From Psilocybe azurescens (lineage: Eukaryota; Basidiomycota; Agaricomycetes; Agaricales; Agrocybaceae), in contig JAJIRX010000782.1 in assembly GCA_023853785.1 (NCBI GenBank), positions 1 through 64,000 of the forward strand: a stretch of DNA of 64,000 nt, in the 5' to 3' direction. The notes beneath the pieces are model-generated. The model saw only the letters and a list, made by a program, of their open reading frames with translations. It ran no database searches and was not told the DNA's origin. This document shows positions 1 through 11,829 of the stretch, piece by piece. The translations under genes were made by a program, and so were the position numbers. How positions within the stretch are numbered: the stretch's first letter is position 1; every line of letters starts with the position of its first letter.

Positions 1-1361
1 CATGTCGCAGGCAAAGTCACCGCCCCTGATGTGAACTCTATGCCATCCGTTCTGCAATTGTCAATGCGACTTCGCATGACGATTGCACGGACATTCATCT
101 TCACAGACTCGATGGCTTCTGCCCGTGTTCGACCCTATCCACTCCGGACAGGGCCACTCTGTGGCTGTTTGCGAGCTCTTCAGACCTGGTTCACCCGCAA
201 GGATGGCCAGTCAATTACCTTTGTGTACGTCCCCTCGCGATTGCAGTGGGACTTGCATTATAAAGCACACGGTCGCAACTGAACTCAAAGTCGCACTGGG
301 CCCACGCCCAGCTACATCATTGACAGCCTTCGCATGCAGGCTGCCCTCTCTCGCGGCGCCTCCTGGAATGTCCTATTCCAGGACCCCCGGTATCGAGGTC
401 GGAACTTTCTCCAACTCAAAACGGTCGACGGGGCCGTTGCACAGCCCAGGGGTAAAGACAACCCCTGGGTTCACTTCGCGAACATGAGCTCCCCGCAGCT
501 CTACGCACGTATGTGTAGGTGTATTCTGAATCATGCGCCCATTGGGTCTTATTATTCCCGATTTAATCTTAACGATGGTCATACATCGTGCCCGTGTGGG
601 TGTCCTTGGGAAACCGCACGCACATCCTAACCTGTAAAAGGACGTATCGTCCTCCCAGGACCTGCGAGCTTAGGCAGCCAACCACGTTGTGCTACCTTCA
701 CTCATTTTGGAGATGAACCCAACAGCGTTCGCCTTCCGCTCGGCTCCCACTGCGGGCATCGGTTGACAACTGACGTTGGGCATTGTGGGGGAGTCCTTGT
801 TCGGCGGTCTTGATTGGCATGGGCCAATTATCCGCTTGGCTCGTGGTTGTTTGGATTTGCTGGGTAGTAGGCCATTTCGGCGGGGCCTGTTCGCCACAGT
901 GCATTGGTGTTCGACTCACTGCTCCCACCCAGGACCTGGACCACGTTACGAATGGCATCGAGTATGTGGGAACCAGGGAGAGCTGGTACCGCTAGTCTTG
1001 GCTGCTGGACTTGGGCGCCCCCTGCCCTTGTTAGTTATCTCCTGCTGGTGCTGCATCCGCTTCACCCCAGGCTTCCTAAGGCTAGGGTCACTCCTAGCCT
1101 ATATCCCATGAGGTTGTTCTTTGTAGATAGGTTTCTTATTGGTTTTCTATTCTGCATCGAGGTTGGCGTTATATCCCCACATTAGTTATCCCGTTATGTG
1201 TTCAGCACGGTCATTTATCGTAGGCTTCAGTGTTTCCAACGGACTCTTAGTAGTTTCGGCGAACAGTTTCTTAGTAGTTACCTGGTCGGGCATTTGTACT
1301 TAGCGACCGGACTGCTTTCGCGCACCGGTATACAAATTGATGATATAAAAAAAAAAAAAAA
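1..1361 (+). mobile_element. LINE copy 1, 3' part (RNase H tail, 3' UTR, poly-A)
   Basis: This is the 3' portion of a non-LTR retrotransposon that runs off the left edge of the window. Reading-frame pieces at 31-630 encode an RNase H-like region (a D-S-M-A-S-A stretch and an FTRKDGQSIT-like stretch) and then a Cys-rich tail with CPCGCPWET, the usual end of fungal LINE polyproteins. Frames are broken, so it is dead. The 3' UTR (about 640-1346) ends in an uninterrupted A15 at 1347-1361. Copies at 3119-3981, 7700-9325 and 9335-11826 share the same sequence. It is inserted into the copia polyprotein gene that resumes at 1362. Placement in a Tad-like fungal clade is inference. Confidence 0.85.
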
Positions 1362-2817
1362 GACATTGTGGACCTCCCACAAGGTGAAAAGGCTATTGGC
1401 TCTAGCTGGGTGTTTCGCATTAAACGCAATTCAGACGGCTCCATTGAATGCTACAAGGCCCGAATCGTTGCCCAAGGCTGCTCTCAACGTCCCGGACGTG
1501 ACTATCATGAAGTCCATGCGCCTACACCTCACCCTGCGACGATACGCACTACATTTGCTATAGCTACTGCTGAGGACCTGGAACTGCGCTCTGTTGATAT
1601 CTCAGCTGCTTTCACCAATGGAGACTTAGATGAGTACATCTACATGAAGCAGCCTGATGGATTCCATGAGGGTGCTCCAAACAAGGTCTGCAGGCTCCAA
1701 AAATCATTGTATGGTCTCAAGCAGTCAGCTCGTCAGTGGAACATCAAATTGCATGCTGCACTCACCCAAATGGGATTCAAGCGAGTTGAAGCAGACAGAT
1801 CTGTCTACATCTACTCTGATGGACATGTTCGCATGTTTGTGCCCATTTACATCGATGATATCACTATAGCTTGCAAGGATGGAGCTGCGATTGATAGAGC
1901 GGTCAAGCAGCTTGCTGAACACTTCAAATGCAGAGATCTTGGTCCGACTGAGTTCCTGCTTGGTGTAGGCATCACCAGAGATCGCAAATCGCGCACAATT
2001 GCTCTACACCAACGCCAGTTCATTCTAGACATTCTAGAACGCTACAACATGACCGATTGCAGTCCTGTGCTGACTCCGATGATTCCTGGCACTGTTCTCA
2101 CCAAGGAAATGGGGCGCTTCGTCACCAGAAGATTTGCAATTCATGCAAAATGTTCCCTATCTCAGCTGCATTGGTTCGCTTCAATATCTCGCCTCTATGA
2201 CCCGCAGTGACATTGCACATGTTGTTGCCTATCTGGCACGCTTTAACAGCAATCCTGGTCCGAAGCACTGGGCAGCAGTCAAACATCTATTGCGCTATTT
2301 GAAGGGTACGCTTGATCACAAGTTGCACTACTCGGGCGAGCTGGGTCTAGACATGTTCAGCACCTACTGTGATGCATCTCATGGCGACTGTAAAGACACC
2401 GGACGCTCTACAGGTGGTTATGTCACCATTATGGCTGGTGGTGCGGTTGGCTGGAGCAGCAAACTGCAAGGAATTGTTGCACTTTCTACCACTGAAGCGG
2501 AGTTCATTGCAGCTGTTGAAGCAGGCAAGGAGATTGCATGGATGCGCAACATTCTACGAATTTGGCTACCACATTGATAAGCCTTGACTCTTCACATTGA
2601 CAACCAATCTGCGATCAGCATGTCCAAGAATCCTGAACACCATGGACGCATGAAGCACCTGGACCTGCACTTCTACTGGCTGCGCGACACAGTAAATGAC
2701 AAGATGATCAACCCTACCTTTGTTTCAACTGATGAGCAAGTTACAGACATTCTTACCAAGCCTCTGCCTGCTGTGAAGGTTGAGTTCTGCAGAGAGGAGA
2801 TGGGGATTTATGTTTAG
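1362..2817 (+). pseudogene. Ty1/copia polyprotein fragment (reverse transcriptase and RNase H)
   Basis: This is the C-terminal half of a copia polyprotein. The RT opens with a GSSWVFRIKRN-like block, then KARIVAQG, the copia hallmark LYGLKQSARQW and the catalytic Y-I-D-D near 1850. RNase H follows, with CDASHGDCKDTGRSTGG near 2370 and ALSTTEAEF near 2480, and the end contains a TDILTKPLP-type motif near 2750. At least two frame breaks lie near 2115-2135 and 2550-2585, with in-frame TGA and TAA at 2575-2580. The upstream gag, protease and integrase are missing because LINE copy 1 abuts the RT. The last stop is at 2815-2817, followed by a purine-rich tract and the LTR. Confidence 0.9.
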
Positions 2818-2866
2818 AGTATATTTCATTTTTATTTATTTCTGAGACTGTTCAGATCACGGGGGA

Positions 2867-3118
2867 TGTTAGAATTGATATTTCAGACTCAGACTGATGG
2901 GATCACATGACAGACACCTATGTAGCTGTAGCACACTGCTTGAACTCCTTAGTTACTCACTTTGGACTTCAGGCAAGTAGATAGCATAGTTCAGTCTCAA
3001 TACACTCAGTTACTCACTTCGGACTTCAGGCCCTCATTGCCACTCTGTCTGATACAGTGTGACCACAAAACTCGGACCACAGCTGTCTCGCACGTTTCCG
3101 AACTCGCCACCTTTAACA
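2867..3118 (+). repeat. copia 3' LTR, truncated
   Basis: A polypurine tract (CACGGGGGA, about 2858-2866) is followed directly by TGTTAGAAT, the typical start of a copia LTR, 50 bp after the polyprotein stop. The LTR sequence can be followed to about 3118, where LINE copy 2 begins, so its 3' end is missing. It contains two nearly identical 24-bp segments (about 2949-2972 and 3007-3030, beginning AGTTACTCACTT). No partner LTR is visible in the window. Confidence 0.6.
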
Positions 3119-3981
3119 CGTGTATTCTGAATCATGCACCCATCGGGTCTTATTATTCCTGATTTAATCTTAACGATGGTCATACATCGTGCCTGTGTGG
3201 GTGTCCTTGGGAAACCTGCACGCATATCATCACCTTCAAAAGGACCTATCGTCCTCCCAGGACTTGCGAGCTTAGGCAGCCAACCACATTGTGCTACCTT
3301 CACTCATTTTTGGAGATGAACCCGAAAGCGTTCACCTTCCGCTTCGGCTCCCCTTGCAGGCGTCAGTTGACAACTGACGTTGGGCATTGTGGGGGAATCT
3401 TCGTTCGGCGGTCTTGATTGGCATGGGCCAATTATCTGCTTGGCTCGTAGTTGTTTGAGAATCCCTGGGGAAGGGCCGTTTCGGCGGGGCTTGGCTCACT
3501 ACTGGCATCAGTGTTCGACTCACCTACCCCACTCAGGACCTAGGCCACGTTATGAATGGCGTCGGTATGCAGGAACTAGGGAGAGCTGGTACCGCTGGTC
3601 TCGGCTGCTGGACTTGGGTGCCCTCCGCCCTTGTTAGTTATCTCCTGCTGGTGCTGCATCCACTTCACCCCAGGCTTCCTAAGGCTAGGGTCACTCCTAT
3701 TCTATATCCCGCGAGGTTGTTCTTTGTAGATGAGTTTGTTTTTTCCTCTTTCTTACTCTGCATCAAGGTTGGCATTATATCCCCACATTAGTTACCCCGT
3801 TATGTGTTCAGCACGGTCATTTATCATAGACTTCAGTGTTTCCAACAGATTCTTAGTAGTTTCGACGAACAGTTTCTTAGTAGTTACCTGGTCGGGCATT
3901 TGTACTTAGCGACCGGACTGCTCTCGCGCACCAGTATACAAATTGATGATATAAAAAAAAAAACAAAAAAAACAAAAAAAA
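3119..3981 (+). mobile_element. LINE copy 2, 5'-truncated
   Basis: The segment begins at GTGTATTCTGAATCATG, matching copy 1 from about position 520, and continues through the Cys-rich tail and 3' UTR to an A-rich tail interrupted by C (3953-3981). A short 5'-truncated copy of this kind is the usual product of LINE target-primed reverse transcription. It lies between the truncated copia LTR and a separate LINE RT fragment. No target-site duplication is evident. Confidence 0.85.
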
Positions 3982-4137
3982 TAGGGTTTAGTGACGATGT
4001 CGTTAAATTCTTCTCCCACTACTTGGTCAGCTGCTCTACGCAATATGCGTGGGGTGACTTCATTTTAGACCTTCGTCAGGCGGATGTGGGAGGGTTATTT
4101 GAGCTGGATCCACTCACCTGTGCAGTACTTTACAGTG
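3982..4137 (+). pseudogene. LINE reverse-transcriptase fragment, upstream part
   Basis: The translation contains STQYAWGDF, then QADVGG and AVLYSAP, which resembles the fungal LINE RT segment that normally precedes the Y-V-D-D active-site block. That block appears only after the AT-rich TIR element, at about 7735. The simplest reading is that this fragment and the LINE at 7700-9325 were once one element, split by the insertion at 4138-7699. The frame is degenerate. The family assignment is by motif order only. Confidence 0.55.
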
Positions 4138-7100
4138 CCCCACAGGTACTGGTCGGAACCGCTTGGACCCAGTCAGAACCGATCAGAACTGGTCGGAATC
4201 TGATCAGAATCCACTCGGACCCACTTGGAACCGGTCGGAATCCAGTCGGAATTTCTCATAATGTACTTAATCAGTGTATAATACAATGCTTAGTTAGCAT
4301 TACATAATCATTGCTTACATAAGCTTATAAATAATGTATTGAAATCACATGATATTGTATGCTTAGTCAGTATTATATAATATTTCTTACATAAGCTCTT
4401 AAGTAACAGGAATTGAACCAACAGCTTTATATATATTAACGAGCTTTATGACCCGCCGCTACGCTGTCGGGGGATTCGCTTTCGCTCACCCCCCCTGTGC
4501 TTCACGGCAGGGTCAACAGCTTCGCTGGGGCTGCGCCCCCAGACCCCTTGTTGGCGCCCTGCGCCTCCTCATTGAAAAATAAATAATACCAATTACAATT
4601 ATTATATCTTGGGGGGAATGAGCTTCGCTCATCCCCCTTTTATTGTCACTCCATGTCTCATGAAAATAATAATAATAGCAGTCACTCTTGGGGGATGAGC
4701 ACAGCTCACCCCCTCCCCTACTTCACAGCTTGCCCTACAGCTTGTTGGGGTTGCACTCTTCCATTCCACTATGGAAGCACACAGCATCTTCATAGTCAGA
4801 TTATATACACTCAGTCAATAACACTGAACAAATACACAAATATTTATACACAGCACTCTATATTCTGTGTCCATTAAATTTCTTTTGCTTCAACAATCTC
4901 AAACAAAATTTTTAAACCATATTAAACCCATTCCAACTAATCCACAGTACCTTTGCCACCATGTCTGTTTTAATATTCACACCCATATCCACTCCCAATC
5001 AATCATTATTCTACTTTATATTTTATACAATACTGCACTACTCATTTACTATCTATCACTCACCTCATAGCTATTTTAAATTTCATAGCTTACACTCTTT
5101 CTCTTCACAACCAAAATATCTGTCTCTACACCCCACTACTTTAATTCTACAAAATTTAATCACATCAATCTACACCATATAGTACATTACAATCTAAAAT
5201 AAATTTTCATAACATATCACAGAGCATTCACCCCACTCACCACTTCTGCTTCATCCTCAGGCCTACATCTTATCACTGCTCCATCTCTCTATCTCACTAT
5301 AGACATTTGTAGCACCTCCATACTCACATTTTTTATACTGACTGTCAATAACAGTGAACATTTCTGTCTCTATCTAACAATCTCACAAATCTCCAACCAA
5401 AATTTAAAACCATATTACACCCACTCCAATTAATCCACCACAACTTCACCTCTGTACTCAGTCAATCTACATCCCTGCCCATCACCACTCCCAATTATTT
5501 GCCAATTATTGCCTCTATTACTTATAATACTTGGCTGCCCATTCATTACCCACCAACATCTTGATATGCACAGCACCTGCGGCGCTGTGCCATTTTAAAT
5601 TTTATAACTTGCACTTTTTTCTTCAAAATCCAAATAGCTGTTCCCAGCCCCCACCACTTTGGTCCTGTAAATTAATCACATCAATCTATATCCTATAGTA
5701 CATTAAAATTCAAATGTCAATTCCCACTCCTAATAGTTAACACTCTCTTTAATTTTACCCACTACATGGGCAAAGCATACTCCAGCTTTATTCTCAAAAA
5801 TTAATTTTACTATCTATACAGCACTGTACATATACCACCTATTTTCAATTACAAAGGCATGTCTCAGTGCTATCTTTCTATCCAAATCTTTATTTAAATA
5901 GCACCCACACATCCACAAATCCCCCTGCTGCTATGTGTCAGTCATAAAGCTAAACAGCACAATGCATCTGGGATTTGCTAAGTTGGTGCTCCACACCTCC
6001 ATACCAAATATAATATCAATATTTCATCACATCACCCTTTCTATGTCTAATGAAAACATTTGGGTATGTCTCTACAAAGCATGCCACCTTTGGCGCTATG
6101 TCCATGCTACTATACATTTCCACAATATATCCCCAGCCCACTCTTGAACAATTATTGTGTAGATTACTTGTAATAACATTCTTTTGAATAGAGAACTGGA
6201 ATATTCTACTATGCACAGCACCTGCAGCATTGTATCATTTTAAAATTTACAGATTACACTCTTCACAATTAAAATTTAAAATAGCTGTCCCCTGACCTTT
6301 CCCATTGTAAAATTGTATCCCAGTGCTATCTTTTTGTCTGCACCTCTATTTAAACAGTTCCAACTATAATTCATTTCATACTAACTTTTCCATTGTCCAC
6401 AATGCCCCTATTTTGATAATTATTTAGTGGTATTTATTTCAGCCTTTTAACTCTTTTATTCAATACATAGTTTCCATTAAAAGGTGTCAACCAACCACAA
6501 TATCTGCAGACAGAAATGTTCTATTCAAATAGTCTTTGACACAGAGTTATTGATCCACTTGCTCATAGTGCACTGTGCACTGTGCATGCAAGAGTGTGCG
6601 TATTTGTTTGTTTTCAGAGCCCCCAAAGCAGCTTCAATACAGCTGGGTATATGGGCGACACATTAAGGGTTCATTATTTAAGCACAGAATGTTTTTCAGG
6701 CTGTGTGGCACCATTTTGTTGTTTGCCATCAGCCACTGGTTGTTTATTTCAAAGGCATCGCAGCGCAGGCCCAAAACACAGTGGTCTGCTTAATAATAAT
6801 TAGTCATGCTTAGGTAAAATTAAATCTCCTTTTCGGAATTGCTTAGTCATTGAGCTCTCTTATATTATAGATTCTATACACACATTACCAACTACACTAT
6901 TATTGCTTGTAGTATTCTTAACATTTTATGAATTATATACCATTCTTTACAACACCAATAATATATTCTGGCACTTCCTCTGAAGCTATACCCACATATT
7001 ATATATCAAAAGATCAGAAAATTGAGGGCAATGCACCTGTAATTACACCATCATCTGAATATTATGTCAGCATGTTCAATATACAAAATACTGTAAATTT

Positions 7101-7699
7101 GAATATATATGATATTGTAAACTACTTTTTGCAACAAAATAGCACTCTGTTAGCTATATATTAATAGTATTGCAATAATAAAAATTAATAAAATACAAAG
7201 ATTGATTTTATTCAAGAAATTTAGATTATATAAGCACAGATTTATATGAAAAATAGGTATTTCTTTACCAGAAAATTTTTAATTTTATATAACTATTACA
7301 TAAGCATATTCTCCTCAATTTTACAATTCTAACAGTACCAAATTTGTCACAAACTGTTGAGATCTATGTATACTTTTTGTGTTATTACTTGCTGAGCTGT
7401 AAATAGTATGCTGACATAATATGGTTCCGCTTGGTACTGCTCAGATTCCACTCGGAATTGGGTCTAATTGGGTTTCAAATTTAATGAATTCCACTTGGAT
7501 TCCAGTCAAATTCCGGTCGGATTCCGATCGGATTTTGGTCGGACTTGTTAACAGTGGAACCGGTCGGTACCGGTAGTTCCGATTGGAAAAATTTGGACAT
7601 TTTCCTGCTAATTTGGCAGGGACACTGCCAAATAAAATTCCAGTTGGAACCAGTTGGAACCAGTTGGATTCCGACCGGTTCCGATTGGTACCTGTGGGG
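4138..7699. mobile_element. Non-autonomous TIR DNA element (about 3.56 kb), AT-rich, subterminal repeats
   Basis: The left end (4138-4161) reads CCCCACAGGTACTGGTCGGA followed by ACCG. The reverse complement of the right end (7676-7699) reads CCCCACAGGTACCAATCGGA followed by ACCG, so 21 of 24 positions match. Just inside both ends are dense degenerate motifs of the type CGGTCGGAA, ACTTGGA and CAGTTGGAAC (about 4150-4255 on the left, 7425-7685 on the right). Subterminal arrays of this kind are known from hAT-like transposons. The interior is very AT-rich and encodes no transposase I can recognise. It interrupts a LINE RT gene. No clean direct target duplication is seen, partly because the flanks are themselves palindromic. 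Superfamily placement is inference. Confidence 0.65.
4449..4716. repeat. Cluster of GC-rich hairpins inside the AT-rich element
   Basis: Three short GC islands break otherwise AT-rich DNA. The stems have the form GGGGG-AATGAGC, a 3-nt loop, GCTCAT-CCCCC (4611-4637), with a relative at 4690-4714 (GGGGGATGAGC, ACA, GCTCACCCCC) and a compound one at 4469-4495. A further block at about 4524-4546 reads GGGGCTGCGCCCCC and then AGACCCC. Palindromes of this style are familiar from some fungal and algal organelle genomes. I see no gene in them. Confidence 0.6.
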
Positions 7700-9325
7700 A
7701 GTGTAAAGACCTCCACCTGTGGGTGCTTCTTGCTCTCATATGTTGACGATGGCACTCTTGTGGTGCAATCAAAGTCTCTTCTCAGCAACTGTGAAGCCCT
7801 TAAACGGGCTTATGGTGTCATATTTGAGCTGTTCAAGAAATTTGGACTCGCACTAGAGCACGACAAGTCTAAAGTATTCCACTTCGACCGGTCGCACTCC
7901 AAAGACAATCCCCCTGTTGATTTGGGTTATGCTCCATATACCGGGCGCTAACCCCTCTCAAACCCAAGCTGTACTGGCAGTACTTGGGCTTTTATTTCGA
8001 TCGCAAGCTCACTTTTACTGAGCATGTCCGATATTACTCTACCAAGGCTTTGTCGACCGTTAAGGTGATGAAGATGCTTGGCAGTTCTACTTGAGGTTTG
8101 TGCCCTGTTCAGAAGTGCGTCCTCTATCGTGCCTGTGTACTTCCTATAGTTACGTATTGCTTTTGTCTCTGGTACTTCGCAGCTGCTCGCTGCAAAAGCA
8201 CCCTTCATCACCTCTACAATGCAGCGTTCTGCTGCATTGTGGATCACTGGTGCATTCCACACTTCTCCGACTGGTGGAGTGGAGGCCTTTGTGGGCCTCC
8301 CTCCCATCAATCTCCTTCTTCGCTGGCTATCTGAGCGAGCCGATTATCGGTTTGCCACCTTGACCCTGACCCATCCTGTGAGAGCCTTTTTCTCTCACTT
8401 TAATTGCGGCACTATCACACCACACTCCTCCCTCTCAATTCGGACCATGTCTGAACCAGAGATCTTCGCACTAGTGGGACTCTTTTCAAGTCTGACACTA
8501 ATGTCCTTACCCTGACGGAAACTCTTCTCCCGATGAACCAGCTCTCCCAACCGGGTGTTTGACTCATGGACCACTTTGCGGACCAAGTTCACGTCAATGA
8601 CTGCAAGATTTCTCATGGCAATGCTGACAAGGAATTAAAGCAGTGCACCAAACACCTCAATAAGCTCCGAGATAAGATCTTGGAGAATATTGAGACCTAT
8701 TACGCTGGGACAGATGCAAGTCTGCCCTCTCAGGACGGTATCAAGCCATTGCGGCCTCCATCCTGTTTAGCGGCGGAGTTGAGCACTGGCGCGCCTGACA
8801 TGTCACAGGCAAAGTCACTGCGCCCAATGCGGAGCTATATGCCATTCGTTCTGCAATCATCAATGCAACTTCGTGTGATGATTGCACGGACATATTCATC
8901 TTCACGGACTCAATAGCTTCTGCCCATCAAGCCGTCAATCCCTCTATCCACTCCAAACAGGGCCACTCAGTGGCTGTCTGTGAGGCTCTTCAGACTTGGT
9001 TCACCCATAAGGATGGCCAGTCAATCACCTTTGTGTACGTCCCCTTGCAATTGCAATGGGACTTGCATTACAAAGCACATGAGTATGCAACCGAACTCAA
9101 AGTTGCACTGGGCCCTTGCCCAGCTACATCATTTGACAGCCTGTGTATGCAGGCTGCCTTCTCTCGGGGTGCCTCCTGGAATGTCTTGTTCCAGGACCCC
9201 GAATATTGAGGTAGGAATTTTCTCCAACTCAAAATGGTCAACAGGGCCGTTGCACAGCCTGGGGGCAAAGACAACCCCTGGGTTCACTTTGCGAACATGA
9301 GCTCTCCACAGCTCTATGCACACAT
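7700..9325 (+). mobile_element. LINE copy 3 (RT active site through RNase H)
   Basis: The translation starts with FLLSYVDDG (RT catalytic Y-V-D-D, about 7731-7757) and then LVVQSKSLL and FGLALEHDKSKVFHF. The rest of the RT/thumb region and an RNase H-like region (about 8790-9200) follow with many frame breaks. It stops abruptly at 9325, inside the segment equivalent to copy 1 position about 508, where LINE copy 4 begins in opposite orientation. Its own 3' UTR is not found downstream of copy 4. The probable upstream continuation is the fragment at 3982-4137. Confidence 0.85.
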
Positions 9326-11826
9326 TTTTTTTTTAAAAAAAAATCATCAATTTGTATACCGGTGCACAAAAGCAGTCCGGTCGCTAAGTACAAATGCCCG
9401 ACCAGGTAACTACTAAGAAACTGTTCGCCAAAACTACTAAGAGTCCGTTGGAAACACTGAAGCCTATAATAAATGACCGTGCTGAACACATAACGGGGTA
9501 GCTACTGTGGGGATGTAACACCAACCTCGATGTAGAGTAAGAAGATATAACCTATCTACAAAGAACAACCTCGGGATATAGAATAGGAGTGACCCTAGCC
9601 TTAGGAAGCCTGGGGTGAAGTGGATGCAGCACCAGCAGGAGATAACTAACAAGGTCAGGGGGCGCCCCAAGTCCAGCAGCTGAGACTAGCGGTACCAGCT
9701 CTCTCTAGTTCCCGCATACTTGACGCCATTTGTAATGTGGCCTAGGTCCTGAGTGGGGTAGGTGAGTCGAACACCGATGCCAGTGGTGAGTCAAGCCCCA
9801 CCAAAACGGCCCTTCCCCAGGGATTCTCAAACAACTACGAGCCAAGCAGATAATTGGCCCATGCCAATCAAGACCGCCAAACAAAAATTCCCCCCACAAT
9901 GCCCAACGTCAGTTGTCAACCAACACCCACAAGGGGAGCCGAGCAGAAGGCGAACACTTTTGGGTTCATCTCCAAAAATGAGTGAAGGTAGCACAATGTG
10001 GTTGGCTGCCTAAGCTCGCAAGTCCTGGGAGGACGATAAGTCTGTTTACAGGTTAAGATATGTGTACAGGTTTCCCAAGGACACCCACATGGGCACGATG
10101 TATGACCATCGTTAAGATTAAATCAGGAATAATAAGACCAGATGGGTGCATGATTCAGAATACACCTACACATGCGTGCGTAGAGCTGCGGAGAGCTCAT
10201 GTTCACAAAGTGAACCCAGGGGTTGTCTTTGCCCCCCGGGTTGTGCAACGGCCCCATCGACGGTCTTGAGGTGAAGAAAGTTCCGTCCCTCGATATTTGG
10301 GGTCTTGGAATAGAACATTCCAAGAGGTGCCACGAGAGAGGGCAGCCTGCATGTGCAGACTGTCGAATGATGTAGCTGGACATGGACCCAGTACAACTTT
10401 GAGTTTGGTTGCGAACTTGTGTGCTTTGTAATGCAAGTCCCACTGCAATCGAGAGGGGGACGTACACAAGGGTAATTGACTGGCCATCCTTACGGGTGAA
10501 CCAAGTCTGAAGGGCCTCACAGACAGCCACAGAGTGGCTCTGTCCAGAGTGGATGGAGGGATTGACAGCTCGACGGGCAGAGGCCATTGAGTCCATGAAT
10601 ATGAAAATATCTGTGCAGTCATCATGCAAAATTGCATTGACAATTGCAGAACAAATGGCATATAGTTCTGCATCAGGCGCGTCACTTTGCCTGCGACATG
10701 CCGAGCGCACCAGTGCTCAGCTCCGCTGCTGAACAGGATGGAGGCCGCAATGGCTTGATACCGTCCTGAGAGGGGCAGACTGGCATCTGTCCCTGCATAG
10801 TATGTCCCAATGTTCTCTGAGATTTTATCCCTGAGCTTATCGAGGGTGTTTAGTGCGCTGCTTCAATTTCTTGTCGGCATCGCCACAAGAAATCTTGCAG
10901 TCATCGAAGTGGACCTGGTCCGCAAAGCGGTCCATGAGTCAAACACCCAGTCGGGAGAGCGGGTTCATCAGGAGAAGAGTCTCCATCAGAGCAAGAACAT
11001 TAGTGTCGGACTCAAAAGAGTCCCACTAGTGCGGAATATCTCTGGTTCAGACATAGTCTGAATTGAGAGGGAAGGGTGTGGCGCGATAGTGCCGCAGTTA
11101 AAGCGAGAGAGAAAAAGCCCTCACTGGATGAGTTGGGGTCAAGGTGGCAAACCAATAATCAGCTCGCTCCGATAGATGACAAAGAAGGAGATTGATGGGG
11201 GGGAGGCCCACTAGGGCCTCCAATCCACTAGTTGGGGAAGTGCGAACGCACTGGTGATCCACAATGCAGCCGGAACACTGCATTGTAGAGAGGTGATGAA
11301 GGGTGCCTTTGCAGCGAGCAGCTGCAAAGTACCAAAGACGGAAGCCATATGTGACTATAGGGAGTACGCGGGCACGATAAAGGACGCGCTTCTGGACCGG
11401 GCGCAGACCTCAAGTAGAACTACCAAGCATCTTCATAGCCTTGATGGTTGAAAAAGCCTTGGTAGAGTATTAGCGGACATGCTCAGTAAATGTGACCTTG
11501 TGATCAAGTAGAAACCCAAGTACCGCCAGTACAGCTTGGGTTTGAGAGGGGTTGTGCTGGTGTACAGTGTGTAGCCCAAATCAACAGGGGGTTGTCTTTG
11601 GAGTGCGACCGGTCAAGTGGAATACTTCAGACTTGTCATGCTTCAGTGCGAGTCCAAATTTCTTGAACAGCTCAAATATGACACCGTAAGCCCGTTTAAG
11701 GGTGTCACAGTTGTCGAGAAGGGATTTCGATTGCACCACAAGGGTGCCATCGTCAACATATGAGAGCAGGAAGCACCCGCGATGAACTACGTGAGTGTGT
11801 GATTTGATATATAAATCGAAAACCAA
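9326..11826 (-). mobile_element. LINE copy 4, inverted
   Basis: This is the same LINE family read on the minus strand. The segment begins (minus strand) near 11826 with GCFLLSYVDDGTLVVQSKSL, continues through the RNase H region (best frame 10123-10710, containing DAELYAICSAI and DSMASARR) and the Cys-rich tail, and ends with the 3' UTR near 9345 and a T8/A9 tract at 9326-9343. With copy 3 it forms an imperfect inverted repeat of about 1.6 kb per arm. Identity between the RT segments of copies 3 and 4 looks near 90 percent by eye. Frames are broken, so it is inactive. Confidence 0.85.
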
Positions 11827-11829
11827 AAC

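Noticed and set aside
4138..7699. Insertion of mitochondrial DNA (NUMT) as explanation of the AT-rich block
   Set aside because: No mitochondrial gene or intron ORF is recognisable, and the ends are inverted repeats typical of a transposon. The hairpins alone are not enough.
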